Below, one piece after another: positions 34,506-47,034 of a stretch of 64,000 nt of DNA. The translations under genes were made by a program, and so were the position numbers. This stretch comes from Tieghemiomyces parasiticus (taxonomy: Eukaryota; Kickxellomycota; Dimargaritomycetes; Dimargaritales; Dimargaritaceae), in NCBI GenBank assembly GCA_027575765.1, contig JANBPT010000082.1, forward strand, positions 16,866 to 80,865, given 5' to 3'. Below the pieces are notes generated by a model, which had not been told where the DNA came from, ran no database searches, and saw nothing but the letters and a program-made list of their open reading frames with translations. The stretch's first letter is position 1, and each line of letters starts with the position of its first letter.

Positions 34506-37500
34506 GTTGAGCTGAAGATTAAAGACACTGACGGATAGGGGCGGGAAATAGGTTAACTTAGGGTATTCCCCAAGACACGAGCAATAATTGTGATGTTAAA
34601 ACACGGCGAGGTGAAGGACCAGGAGGGGTGTGATGTGTTGGCTGATATATTTGAAAAAGGGTGGTGGGTGGATATCGTATTTATATGGGTACTGGATTCG
34701 CCCTGATTCGGGATGATCCAAGAAGCTTGTTATCATCAGGATATTCCCCTCGCCTTCGTTGGTATTGAAAGTGGAGAGGCCGTGAAGAAGTCTCACTGGT
34801 CATACGGTGCAGGGAAGCAAAGGAGAGAGTCGGTAGAAGCACAGAGTCACATTGAGAGTCTGGCGACCACCGTTGCGTAAATCTCGCTGCCGTAAGTAGT
34901 CTGAAGCACTGGAGGGGGACAGAAGGTGGTACCGATTCGCACCTCTGGATAACAATGCTTTAGGGAGCTGACCTGCTCCGCCTGAGCCGGCGAGGTGCTC
35001 AGCCAATCATCAAGGGCGCGGTGGTCCGGGATGTGCCAAAAATTGGTCGCCACCGGATAAACAGTGTAATGTCCGCTCTGAGCATGTCCCTATGAGCGAA
35101 TTACTCATCGATTGTGAGTGGGCCGTCACACGCGTTGCCCATTATTATGCTCTGTGCTTGGCTAAGGTGATGTTATATCCACCTCTATGACCCTGTCGGC
35201 GTGAGCCGTCGCCCTCGGTCGGCCGTATTCGTGCTACCGTCCTTCGCCTCCCCTTCCAGTCCAATTTGACGGCTCATTTGAGCGTCCGGATCAAATAGCG
35301 TGTTCTGGTGACACTCTAGAGAGCTCGCCAGTACCCAACTAGGGTCTCCCGGCGGACATACCCTCGTCCTAGAAATTGAAAGGTGCGGACATATGAGAGG
35401 CTTTTCTCCCTCTCACTCACCCTCACGCCACGGTCTTTTGCTAACGAAGGGTACATACGACGTGTTGCTTCCAATGCAACGTGCTAAAGAGAAGGCATTG
35501 AATGGCCCGGTTGCCCCTCTCTCGCAGATGCTGTGGTTTTAAGAAAAAAAACCACTTCAATTGATTATCTATACTTGACAGTTGGGACTGAGCGGTACGT
35601 TTCTCCGCTTTCATGATCAGAAATTATGTGTTAGCTACCATCGCGACAGCGCACGTACAACATCTTCTGCCCCTCCCTTCCAGCTTTCCTGAGTTGCCAA
35701 AAAAACCTCGGCCTCTGGCCATTTTTCCCTTACCACAGATAGAAAGTTTCCCATGGGCAAGAAGGGCCCCGGTGAGGAAAAAGGCGCTTCTAAGTAGAAT
35801 GGGTGCACAGCCAGCTCGGTCCTCTTCCAACACGAAGGTTCCGGCGTGTAGCCTGTCACCGGCTAGATACAAAAATGCCTCCTATTCAATATACGTCTGA
35901 TCTTCAGTCAACGAGCGGGTAAAATATTGTATTCCCGACACTGGTTAACCGTGAGGCTCGGGTAGATGCCCTAGGAGCCGATAGGGAGGAGGCTTACAGA
36001 GTTTTACCTGCATGGCGCCAACGTAAAGAGATAGAGCTGGCCAGCTACACGGGACGGCGCATCAATCACGCCCCTATCCGTCACCTCTCGTGCAACCAAC
36101 CGTCGGCGGTCCATCGGCTTCCTCAACCTGCAACCCTATTATACATAGAATAGCCAACCGGCGGACCAGCAGTCATACGTTACGGGTCTGAAACCGCTAC
36201 AAGTCTCTCGTTATTGATAGCGGTGTAAAAAAGACAATGGGGGTGCGTGGTGAGCGGCGTTCCGTCGACTTATGACCGGTCCTAATGGGGCATTTAATGC
36301 TAGACCACTGCGCTTGGCTTGGAATCCACCCAATCTTACATGGTTTCTGGTCTCCAACGTGCTAGCTGAACCAATGGCGGAAGGTTTGCTGGACCACTGG
36401 ATAAAAATAACGGTCAAGCAGCAGAACCATTGTTACAGTCTGATTACCTCCTGCCTATTGATCATGCCGAATATATTATGTCATTAAATTCGACCTGCTG
36501 ACATCCCTATTCGATACTTGCAAGCTGCAAACAAAGCCAATGTGAAATTCACACCATGTTTTTATGAATGAAGGAAGCAAACGGGCGTCACCCTACTGTC
36601 TGTAACAGTTTGACACCTTATTGTCTATACCAAGAACTGCGATGGTAATGTAGCGCGTTGTTACTACGGTGGTTTGACCCGTTTGTCTTGTCACAACACT
36701 GAGGGCAGCAGTCTCTAGCCAAGGACCATTTAACCCAGTTTTTTTTTACTCTATACCTGTGGAGCACCCTATCTCTTACGCTCTCAATTGTCCTCGCCCT
36801 CCTCTGCCTCGTCACTTTCTGGTGATAAAAGCCACAGGTTACGCAGGGTGTAGCAACGCTGGCGGTTGGTTCGGATCAGTCGGTTAAAAGCAGGCCAACG
36901 AGTGGGTATCACAGGCCGCCGCCACCGCCCCTCACCAAGTGTGCAGCGCTACCACCACCTACTTCTCGCCGCCGATTGCTCCAGTTCTTTTATTTTTTTC
37001 CGTTCGTGATCCCCCGGACGGCGACCAGCTTTATCTTGTACACTCTTTGTCTCCCCCCCCCTCTCCATCCATCTATAGCCATATACGGTTTCCTCGGGGG
37101 ACAGATCAAGCCATCACCAGCCCCGTCTTTCCCTACCAAAGCTGTAGACTTGTCATTAAAAAAACGTGGTGTTCTTTCGGAGCTATGATACTGACTTGTC
37201 GATGTCCGACTTGCGCTCGTTTCCTCTGCACTACCGGTTTGAGTTACTTGCCATAATGCCAGGCTGGCAGGCCAAGATGTGACTCTTCTTTCTTCAAACG
37301 CGATTAACTTTGACTTTACATGCTCATGACCCTTGGCCCACCAAGCCGTTTCCAATGGAGTCTTGGTCGTTTTATCCCTGAGCTCTATCTTCCCTCCCTG
37401 CCTACTCGCTATATTGGACCAGACTCACTTCCCTGACTATCTCGCTCACTTTTTTTCAACTGCGCATATCCTCTGTCACTTGGTCCAAGGGTTAGCCATA

Positions 37501-37929
37501 CAACCCAAACACTACCGCAGACCCCAACTAAGCAGACGGTTGGCACTGAGCTCCTTGATAGCCGTCTACCCTTTAGATACATGTCATTATTAGTCCTGCG
37601 AGAATCGATATACCTTTCTCTACACCTGAAGGGTTCTGGTTAGATCTTGAATCCGGCGGATAATCGGGACCCTAGCGCTCTCTATCCCTCCACTAGACGT
37701 ATTTACCACTTTTTCAACGCTAGCCTTTCCGTATAAGAGTCAAGTCCTATTAAAACCCCGGGGCGCCACCCAGGCTGGCCACGCGACATTGCCAGCCCTC
37801 TCTTTCTAGCTTCCGTGCCTTTGTATTGCGGAAAAACCTTCAATACTAGTGTTTAGACTCTGTTGCACACCAAGCATCCTCTGCCATCCACTATTCTACA
37901 TTGTTGCCTATTCGCTTACTTGGCCTAGT
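34506..37929. other. 3.4-kb gene-poor interval
   Basis: It lies between a minus-strand and a plus-strand gene, so it holds two promoters. Only short frames without motifs are seen. The part from about 36930 to 37600 is strongly pyrimidine-rich on the plus strand with CCCCCC runs, like the leaders of other genes here. No mobile element, tRNA or tandem repeat was found. Confidence 0.45.
34679..34685 (-). promoter_or_regulatory. Candidate TATA box for the Gln-rich secreted protein
   Basis: ATTTATA on the plus strand reads TATAAAT on the minus strand, 174 nt before the ATG, nearly the same spacing as for the secreted protein starting at 5942. Confidence 0.4.
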
Positions 37930-38991
37930 ATGGATAACCCGCGCTACACTTGGGGCTCTGGGACCACCCTAGCCAAGGAACCAGCCCCGCGCCGCTGGCT
38001 GACAGGCGAAGAGTCGTCGTGGGACACGGCCCCCACGACCACCCTCGGTCGGACTACTCTGGCCGTCGTCCTCACGCAAGCCGTCCTGACCACAATCCTA
38101 CAGTCCCTCGTTCTGGCCTCCCAGTACCACCAAATTCGACTGGCCAAGTCCCTCCGGGACCGACTTCCTTCGCCCCGCATCAACGACATGGCGACTCTGG
38201 GCGCAGTCAGTATTGGAAGTTTTGTTCTCATCTTGAGCACCTATCTTGCCCTCTTTTACTGGTGGCGAGCCATCGCGCGACGGTGTCCGGTCCGCACCGC
38301 GGCCCTAATTGGTTTCAATAGTGTACTCACGTGCCTCGGCTTTCTCCTTACGCTGGACATCCCTGTTTTGACCCGACCCAACGTAGTCCGCGTCATGGCC
38401 ACCTCGACAATACAGTTCGCCCGCCACTTGCCAGCCTACACCATCCTCACGAGCATTATTCTCGTCATCTGCACCCTGGCCCTGACCGCCCTGGGCGTCG
38501 CCTTGAACTTACTACCCCCCCTTCCCGACGTTACCTTTTATACTGACGACCTCCTCACCCGGGTCCGCCGGACTTTTGCTTTTCTAGCCTTTAGCGCGTG
38601 TGTCATGAGCATGGCCGAGTCCATGGCTTTCCTAGTCGTTGACAGTAACCCGGCCAATATATTACATTTTGTCGGTGGTGTCATCGTCACGGCACTCATC
38701 CCAGCCCTCGGCTACCTGTGTCTGCAGAACGTCACCCATCTCTGCTACCTGGGCTACCTCGCCACGCAGCTTTTAGCCATTGCCTATTTCATCGCAGCGT
38801 TGGTCATCACGGCCAACCGTTCACCACCCATGCAATACATGTCCGGTAATGCCACCATGCTCGCATACCTGTTTATTGCTTTTTCCCTGACCATGATTGT
38901 CGGACTTCTGGCAATCACCGGCTTTCAATACTACCAAATTATACGCGTATGGTCCAAGGCACGCCAGGCAGCTACCCCCATGGAAACCTGA
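37930..38991 (+). CDS. Multi-pass membrane protein, 353 aa, single exon
   Basis: I do not recognise this with confidence. The ATG at 37930 (MDNPRYTWGSG) is the first ATG of the coding-like part. After a hydrophilic N-terminal 40 residues come about seven or eight hydrophobic helices (for example LAVVLTQAVLTTILQSLVLA, GSFVLILSTYLALFYWW, LTCLGFLLTL, IILVICTLALTALGVALNL, VTALIPALGYLCL, LLAIAYFIAALVIT, LTMIVGLLAITGFQYYQ), and a short basic tail. It sits directly upstream of two UPF0658 genes on the same strand and shares their size, number of helices and a similar ending (hydrophobic helix, then aromatic-rich turn, then RxWSKARQ). This makes a very diverged paralogue possible, but the family motif (WSFYxKLGAD) is missing. 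Membrane topology is solid; function is unknown. Confidence 0.75.
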   Translation: MDNPRYTWGSGTTLAKEPAPRRWLTGEESSWDTAPTTTLGRTTLAVVLTQAVLTTILQSLVLASQYHQIRLAKSLRDRLPSPRINDMATLGAVSIGSFVLILSTYLALFYWWRAIARRCPVRTAALIGFNSVLTCLGFLLTLDIPVLTRPNVVRVMATSTIQFARHLPAYTILTSIILVICTLALTALGVALNLLPPLPDVTFYTDDLLTRVRRTFAFLAFSACVMSMAESMAFLVVDSNPANILHFVGGVIVTALIPALGYLCLQNVTHLCYLGYLATQLLAIAYFIAALVITANRSPPMQYMSGNATMLAYLFIAFSLTMIVGLLAITGFQYYQIIRVWSKARQAATPMET

Positions 38992-40854
38992 GCTGAGGGC
39001 TTCACATTACGCTCTAGTCTGTCCATTTGCGTTTCACAATTACCGAGGCATAGAACGGCAAGGGTGCTTAGTTTTGGTGTGTAATTGTTGGTCTGTGGCG
39101 TCGGTATTGTCTCCAGCCTAGCATACAAAGTATCCCAACAATAGTAAATAACATACATGTACCGACTCGCTGGGTTGATAGGGGACGGTGTGACGCCCAC
39201 TATCATACACCACTAAAGTAATTTGTGGGTGATAATTTTGGGTTGGCTCTTCACCTTGCCTCAAATCAGGTATAGGCTATTGGAAAGCTATCACCCGGAA
39301 GCAGTATTGCCCACCTCTGACTATCAGAGCTGTTAGAGGGTATACTGACACTACTGTTCTCTACAATCGCTTTTACTATGTCCAGAGAGCTGTATTGTTT
39401 GAGCTATAACCCAGAAATATACCAACAATCCGCTACAAAGCCGATGATAATTCACAAGGTTATGGCCAGCTGACCCAAGGGGAACCTCCTCCCCCCCCCC
39501 GAACATCTAAGGGCAGAGATCGGTGCGAGGTTGATTGAGATGCCCCAGCAATGAGGTGAGCACCCCCAATTGAGCGCAAAGCCCTGCGGGAGATGAGGGT
39601 AGATAATGTGACAATATCGAAAAAAAAACAACTAATGGCGAAGGGACGTGATTGTCAGTGGCATACCGAATTTGGGTTACAGTGGCACATCGTCTTGGGT
39701 GGTTAGCACAAAGGTCATATTTCCGGAGTATATGGGTTCGGCTCTAAAGCCACTCTTAGCCCCACCCGTCTCTTGCAGACCTGGCCCGGGACGCCACCCT
39801 AGCAATTTATCCTGGACATCGACTATATCGTTGGAACAACCTTATCTGGCCCTTTCTAGCAGCACATGGGCCCTCGACGGAGCCAAAGTTGGTCCTAGCT
39901 CCACCTTCTGGATTGGCCCCTGCCTACCTTACGACCCGTTGCATCGGCCTAATGGAAGGTGGAGAGGAGCATGCTGATCCTTCTATACATCGTACTCTCT
40001 CCATGGCTGGATTTCCAATTGCCTACTCTTCATTGGGATTGGGCCAACTTTCAATGCTACGTGTATGGCCTAATCCGTCCTACAGTGTCGTCGGTCACCC
40101 GCGGTACTGCGTCGACAACTTACAGTGGATTTACCCTGCCGCCGTCTGGACATGCATCGCCTTGTTTCCATTATCCCCCCTCCCTCCCACACCTTTCTAT
40201 TTCCCCTCCCCTCCCTTCCCAGTAGAACTCCCTTACCTCGGAGGTGCAAGTGCGCGAGCGCGCGCTGGTCTTTTCCCAATCGTCCTCCCCAAAGAGGAGG
40301 TCTCTGGCGACAGTATGATGCACGAAGTGTGGCCTAAAGTGGTGATTAATTCGGGCGACTGCTCAGCGCGCCATGGTCTGATGTAAACAATGAGACGTGA
40401 GAGGGGAACTAGGATCTGCCGGTTGGGTGACCCAATATAAATGTTTCCGGGTCCGCCGCCAGTGGCCTTCATCCCCGCTACACATTACGACGACTTCGTT
40501 GCCCCATACTTTTGTCCTATCCCTTGTTACCCTAGCCACTTGTCCTTGATCCATTTAATCCGACCAGGACCTACTCTGACAGGTTTTCTTGCACCTTGTA
40601 AATTGATTTAACCTTACCAAATTTTTATCTATTTTTTTAATTGACTGGCGACCATCACCCGTCGACGCCCTTTTCAGCCCCTGAGTTATCTGCCCTCCCC
40701 CTACGCCATTGGTAACCACAGGCCGACCTCCTGCCTTATATTCTGGTCACTGAAACTGTTCACCTCCTCCTCTACCTTCTTTAGGCCTAGCATACGTCTG
40801 TGTTTTGCCTCGACTGGTTGACCGTCCCAAGTTCAACGGCAATACCTTCATCAT
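38992..40854. other. Intergenic region between membrane protein genes
   Basis: No gene is supportable. A plus-strand frame of 165 codons near 39889-40386 begins with TTG and has no motif. It includes a run of ten C at about 39491-39500 and a CT-rich leader before 40855. Confidence 0.45.
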
Positions 40855-42348
40855 ATGGTTCTGACTGAAAACAAGGGCCAGTTATTCAAAAACGAGGAAC
40901 CACTGGTAGCTCCAACTGGCTGGCGCAAAATGGTGTCCGTCACGGTAAGTATATCTCCTCTTGGCCGGGAATTTCAGGCCCTATCAATGCCGTACCTTGT
41001 TCCAGAATTTTCCTGACTTTGACATTCTCGTTGGGAGAGCATCTTGAGACTGCGGACGCCTTATCCGTATCCGCGTCTCCTGGCACCTTCGGCCCAACTT
41101 TCTTTTTTTCGAGTATTCTGATCATCGTCTTTAGTAACCCGTCCCTATACAATCCATCGCCCCATCTATTCCCAAACATTTTCACTTGCGACACAGTTTC
41201 CCAAGACATGGCTGACCCGAGGGGTTCTCCTTTTAATTGTACTGCAGGCTATTGTGTGTATTGTTCTTGAGGCCATCATTGCGGCGGACCATTTTGATGC
41301 GATGGATAATGGCATGGACATGGGGGAAACCTTTGGCAGTAGCGCCTTCGACCTGAGCGGCAGCTTTTCCCCGTCCAGCCCGGGCGGGATACATCGCCGT
41401 CACGACATGGCTGCGCTGATGATGAAGTCGCGCCCCGTGCTGATTTACCACGCTATCTTTGCCGCTTCTGTCGTGTTCGACGTGGCGGCGTGGTGGGACG
41501 CTCTCCTGCACAGTAATTTATTCCTGGCTGGTTCGATGATCCTGTTTAACGGCATGTTAATCTTGTACAGCGTGATTCAATACTTCCAGCACCGCAGCCT
41601 AATGACCTTAAGTGACGATACCCATGACTTCACCATGACCTCCTCGCCCCTTGAATTTGGCCTCATTGCTACCGTGTCGACCGTCACCGTGGCCTTGATC
41701 GCTGTTGCATACCCACTCTACCGACTCTTCGCTTGGAGTTTCTACGAGAAGCTTGGCGCCGACCTGCAGTTGCGCCGGATGAACTTACAGCACGGCTTTT
41801 TGCTCACCCTTCTCAAGCTGGACCTCTTCTTTTTTATTTCTTACGCCGTCCAGTTGGCCACCTTGGTCCTCACCGTACGGGATGTGGGTAATATTTTACG
41901 CATCAGCATCACACTGCCGGGGAGTCTGATCGTCCTGGGACTGGGCTTCTATGGCCTACTGTACGAGAAGCGCGGTGCCATGTACGGGTTCCTGGTGGGG
42001 TTGGTCCTTGGCCTAGCTTATATTTTGTTTGAGCTCATCTACATGGCCGCCCACCACTCCACTGTCGACGATCCGTACGCCAACAGCCGCTATTTTTTAT
42101 ACTTTTTCACCGTAATCCTAATCGTCCTGATAATCCTGAGCTTGACTTGGGGTATCTTGTGCCTCCGCAACGTTGGACGTGGACTCCTACAAGCCCGGCG
42201 CGAGGCCAAGCAGTCGCCTCTCGCCGCGCCTCCAGCCTACCACGGTTTTAAGACCGAGTCTGAGGCGGACCCACTGCGGCCCATGGGCGGCCGGCCAACT
42301 CCTAATTTTGCCGAGCTTCGGCCTCTGAGCAATATCGAGATTGACTGA
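40855..42348 (+). CDS. UPF0658 Golgi membrane protein, paralogue 1, 2 exons, 410 aa
   Basis: This belongs to the fungal UPF0658 family, multi-pass proteins located in the Golgi in fission yeast but without a known biochemical role. Exon 1 (40855-40944) encodes a hydrophilic 30-residue head; exon 2 (41206-42348) encodes the membrane part. I chose the acceptor CCCAAG at 41205 because it continues into a hydrophobic helix (VLLLIVLQAIVCIVLE) aligned with the start of the same exon in the neighbouring paralogue. The family core is PLYRLFAWSFYEKLGADLQLRRMNLQ, then LLTLLKLDLFFFISYAVQL. Seven or eight hydrophobic segments are visible, then a cytosol-like tail. Between helix 1 and helix 2 is a Gly/Ser/Asp loop (MDNGMDMGETFGS). 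A downstream paralogue lies 2.2 kb away on the same strand. Confidence 0.88.
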
Positions 42349-44515
42349 ACGAGTCCGTCAGCTGGCTAGTCCTCTTTGTACTAATTGGTTCGGGGTCTCC
42401 GGTTCTTTAAGCGAGGCCCTGGGTTTCCCGCCCTAAACTACTCTACCCTCGTGCTACGCTATTTAATATAAGCTCTCAGCCTCCCCTGACATACCTACAA
42501 ATAAACCAACTGCGAAACAGGAAAGTAGTACCCAAAGTTGAAAAGGTTAGGGGGCTAATCGTCAACGATGTAGTTTAGCTTGTGTGCTAAAACTCTAGCC
42601 ATCCGACCCTTTAAGTGCAATTTCGACCTCGCTTCTGCACCATTCTCCACATATATATAGTTCATTCTGCAGGCCTGCCGATCAATACCAGAGAGGTCAC
42701 AGTCCATTGTCCTGGTCTATCAGGGTGTCATGGATAAAACTAGGCGGTCAGTGGCGATCCGCCTAAACCATCCAATGCGCTAATAACCAACGCAAGAGGT
42801 CATTTTACTGTGGAAGAGACCGTGGTGCTGACTACCTATTCGTAGACACACAAAACATAGTGGATACTGCTGGAGGCAAAAATTAAAACGAGGGCTTTCG
42901 GCAAACTATATTTATCACCTGGGTGGGCGTGGACCGTGCCTCGCGGCCACCCGGGCTAACCGTTTTTCCCAACTAAAGGCGGACGTCAGAGAGGGGCAAC
43001 GGGGACTTAAACGGAGCTGAACGGTCGCAACATCAGCCCATGGGGCCAATAGTTGGCCAGATTCTGTTCGTCATACCGAGCGCTGGTGGATATGAATAGT
43101 ATGTTTGCCTTTTTTTCAGGAGCGGACTTGACCGGCGGAACGGTACACCAAGATTCCTCTTTTCTTAGCTCTCCTCATATATCGTCGGTAGATCTTATCA
43201 GCGGTACCAGCCTGCTTTGCGCAATGATGCCACAGGTCGTAGACCGAGTCCGACCGGCCTCGGATATAACCGCCTGGCTGTCTGCGTTTACACCCCCCGC
43301 CATCGTGTTGATGAATGTGTAAGGCCCCGTCTCCACCGTCCAGAGCGCCTTAAGTCTAACCCCTCACGAATCAATCTTACTGTCCCCGTCTCCGCAGGTA
43401 GAAGATCTCCAATTGGCCGTGCACCTTTACACCATGTACCGGGGACTACGACATGCAGTGTCACAGCCCACGCATGGAAGGGGTTGGACTCTAAATTTAT
43501 CCGCGGTAGCCTGCCTGGGTTATTGTTTCACCCGTGCCCACGCACGCTCACCATCCAAGACAATGGGTCAGGTAGGTTCATTCGGCTAGAACAAAAGGAA
43601 TTCGGAGTCCCTGCCTTTAATCCTGCACTTCCACGACTCTCTCCAGAAGATGGGCGACCATTGTGTCTTAATAGACCAGGGGGGAGGGGGTGAGGACAGG
43701 GTGACTCTGCGGTAAGTCGTTAGATCCTATTGTGTTTCGGTCTGCTAGTCAAGTGCATCCAGCTTTTTAATCGGGGAAGGGGAGGGCCTCCGGATTGCTA
43801 TTCCATTACCACCCTGTTTTGATTAGTAAGGCCGCCCGGGTTTGCTTGCGCCTTACGGCCCCAAACGGTGTCCCACGTTTAGCCCTCCTCGTCCTCAGTC
43901 CTTATTCCCCATTCGGCCTCTTACTATTACCATCGATTGCACCATTGCCGCGACGATTTCACCCCGTCATTGTTTGCGCCCTGCCTTTTTTTGCCCTCCT
44001 CCCTCTCATCTTGATGCGCACCGTTGCAGGGTCGTGTGATCCCTTTGCATCTCCCCGCTTTTATAGGGCGGTCTTATCAGCCTTACTAGAATGGGTTATC
44101 CCGCCACCCTGCCTACCGCCTATTGTGCCTATCCCCCTCTCTCAATCCCCCTTAACCTTTATTTTTTGCCAGTCGGCCCCTTGCTTTTACTCGATTTGCC
44201 GCTCTCACGCCTTATATAACACCGCTATCCGCCGCACCCCGGAGAGCCATTTACGTCCCGCTTGCCTGTGACCCAAATCCTTCCCTCCCTACGCTCCGCT
44301 CTCCTACACGGCTTCCACTTCTTCACCCACCATTAGTATTCACGCCAAGTCGCCGTTCCATACTTCACCTGTCTTCTACCATTAGGCCGTTAAACTCGTC
44401 TGACGTCCGATCCGTAATTGTTGACTCTTCATCCTTCCCAGCCAACCTGGTGCAACTACTTCAATTTTCCTGTTAAATACCCCCCCCCTCCATTCCGCAT
44501 TATTTATTGACAGTC
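42349..44515. other. Intergenic region between the two UPF0658 paralogues
   Basis: No gene is supportable. The right part (about 43790-44515) is a long pyrimidine-rich leader (with a run of nine C at 44480-44488); open frames across it begin with TTG and reflect composition. No direct repeat that could have mediated the duplication was noticed by eye. Confidence 0.45.
42501..42506 (+). terminator. Candidate polyadenylation signal for UPF0658 paralogue 1
   Basis: AATAAA lies about 150 nt after the stop codon at 42348. Confidence 0.35.
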
Positions 44516-46409
44516 ATGGTTCACTCACCGCCAGGTTTCCTCAAGCCTATCATCCTGGTCCCGAACGGCGACGTGATCCACGCCCGGCCTAAGCGTTCAC
44601 TTGTCCACCGCTTGGTAAGTTCATCCCCTGGTTAACCCCACTTGCCAGCCTACTCCTCGTTACGAAGGCCTAGTGGTGGGTCCCAAACTCAGGTGTAGCG
44701 TGGCGTGGTGAGGAGGATCTGCAGGAGAACTGTACGGCGTTCTCACCCGACCCGCCTCATAACCACAGCCACCGCGTACACTACCCCGCCTTAGTTAGAA
44801 TTGTTTGGTCTGGCCCACTGCTGTTCCCTGGCTGAAATTATTATACGTTTGATACCATCCGCCACGTCCTGCAGATGCCGAGCGGGCGGATTGCCGCGAT
44901 TTCCCTGGTTATTATCCTGTGTTTCGCCATCGTGGCCGTGATTGTGGAGTCTTTGGTATGGTCGGGCCTCATCAATCAAATCAATTTCTCGTATTGGGCC
45001 CAGGCCAATAACGACGCCGGCGACTTCTCTAACCTCAACACGTTGCAAAACTCCAAGCCTGTGGTTGTCTATAATGCCCTGATGATCACGGGGCTGGTAT
45101 TCACCTCAGTAGCCTGGTGGGACGCGGTAAGTGAATGAACTGCCAAGCGTGGCGGAACAGCGGTTCTCGCAGTAACGTGTCCCCATCATATCCCACGTGT
45201 ATTGGCCTACATAACCCCCATATCGCAACGCCCAGGTTGGCTTGACTTTCAGAGGTCTCGATGATTTCAGTAAGCCCCACTCCTGTTCAGCCCGGTGCCT
45301 CGGCGAGACTTTGGTACTAACCTTGAATCCGCCCCCATCCTCGCTGTCAATCCACCTAAACATACGTCAGCTCGTCCACAAAAATATCTTTCAGGCTGGT
45401 GCACTGCTGATTTTCAACCTCTTTCTCCTGGCCTACAGCATTGTTCAGTACTACGAAGTTCCAACGGTAAGCCAAGGGCCCAACACGACCCGTTCAGGTG
45501 GTACCGTAGGTCTATGGCTTAACCTAATCACCACTCACCCTAATTCGCCCCTAATAACACCCCACCCCTCTTCCTACATATGCACGTACTATACCCCCTC
45601 CTTAGCTCTCCTACGACGAAGTGAACATCATCCTCGACCGCTATCCTCAAGTGACCATCCGCAATACGCTCACTTACGAGTTCGTGCTGGTCGGCATCCT
45701 CTCCCTATGGACGCTCCTCATGTTGGCGCTGGGCTTCCCGCTGTACCGAGAGTTCTCTTGGAGCTTCTACAAGAAGCTGGGCGCGGACGTGGACATTAAG
45801 CGGATGAACCTCCACCACTTGGTCCTTACCACCCTGCTCAAGATGGACTCCTTCTTTCTTTTGGCCTTCGTAATCCAACTCCTGGCCCCGGCCATCGTGT
45901 CAGGAAATTTCGCCCCTTGGTCGCGCCTCATCGCCGCTTTCCCGCTGGTTGTGGCCATTGTGACGATCGGGGCCATCGGCCTTAACCGCGAGCAGCACTC
46001 CCTTATGATGGGCTTTATCGTCGGCCTAGGATTCGTTCTCGGCTACGTGATCTTGGAGGTTACCCTGATGGCCACCCGCGCCAACAAACCCAATGATCCC
46101 TACGCCTACTGCCGCATCTTCGTCACCTTTCTGGGTGTCATCAATATCACCCTCATTTTCATGTCGTTCGGGTACGGCTTGCGCTGCTACCGCAACTTTG
46201 ATCATGGTCTCAAGGCCGCTCGCCGTCGGTCCGCCCTGATGACCTCCGGTGAAGTGGTCACCACGTCAACTAAGGGCCTTTACAATCGCTCGGTTGGCGA
46301 GAAAGCGAGCGGATCCAACGGCCGTCTCGAACGGACTGCGGTCGCCAACGGTGAGACGGAAACATCGCCCAGCATGGCGACCCTTCCACCGCGTCTGATG
46401 ATCGATTAG
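44516..46409 (+). CDS. UPF0658 Golgi membrane protein, paralogue 2, 4 exons, 416 aa
   Basis: A second UPF0658 family member. Exons are 44516-44614, 44875-45126, 45371-45466 and 45606-46409, all phase 0 with GTAAGT or GTAAGC donors. For exon 3 I chose the acceptor at 45370 because it yields LVHKNIFQAGALLIFN, which aligns with LLHSNLFLAGSMILFN in paralogue 1; the nearer TTTCAG would delete part of it. Shared blocks are WWDA, PLYREFSWSFYKKLGADVDIKRMN, LTTLLKMDSFFLLAFVIQLLAP and DPYAYCRIFVTF. The tail is basic and Ser/Thr-rich. Its first intron falls in the same place and phase as the only intron of paralogue 1 and has nearly the same length (260 against 261 nt); the other two introns are unique to this copy. 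A Golgi site is inferred from the family. Confidence 0.9.
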
Positions 46410-47034
46410 GCGTAAGGGGGACCGTGCTTGCCTGGTTTAATTCTACATTCGTCGCCCCCCCCACTATTCCGTACACTTTTTCACCCATACTATTTTCTGC
46501 CTGCCTCTTTTTACACCATCATCAGGGACCTCCGTTCTCTCCCTTACTTCGTTAGGCATCACCCGTTATTTAAGGGTACGATGTTCATTCCATCTCTTCC
46601 TTTCGTCTTTTCCCTGTGCTATACTTATGTATATATACATATCCCGCTCAAACCTACAGTTGTGGCTGGAAAAGTGTGTGGAAAACGTCGCCGGGGAGGG
46701 ACCTCATAGCTCCTGGGGCGGTTGGGTACATACTACGGACCACTGGAGAGTGAATTCTTGCACGTGCTTGCAGGGTCAAGTGTAGCCACTCTTGCCGATG
46801 GAACAGGCTGTTGAGCCAAAGGGAGACTGAAAGGGGAAAGGTTCCCTATTTGCCGCTGGCACTCTCCGTACCCACCTTCAAGTCTTTGACCTCTTGGAAA
46901 CTAGTGTTATCGCCGATTTACCTAATCCTGCCTTTACCATGACACTGCAGCAAACTGTATTATGTATTATAACTATATGGAACAGCCTACGGCTCCCCGT
47001 TCCTTCCCTTCAACATTATATATAATAACCACAA
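46410..47034. other. Convergent intergenic region, UPF0658 paralogue 2 / HOS2
   Basis: Two genes end here. The left part is CT-rich with a short TATATATA-like stretch at about 46628-46640; the right part is AT-rich near the HOS2 stop. No gene is visible. Confidence 0.45.

Noticed and set aside
39889..40386. Plus-strand frame of 165 codons between membrane protein genes
   Set aside because: Begins at TTG, is Pro-rich because of a pyrimidine-rich leader, and has no recognisable domain.
43795..44271. Plus-strand hydrophobic frame of 158 codons upstream of UPF0658 paralogue 2
   Set aside because: Begins at TTG in a long CT-rich leader; Leu/Pro/Ser richness is a by-product of pyrimidine-rich DNA, not membrane protein coding.
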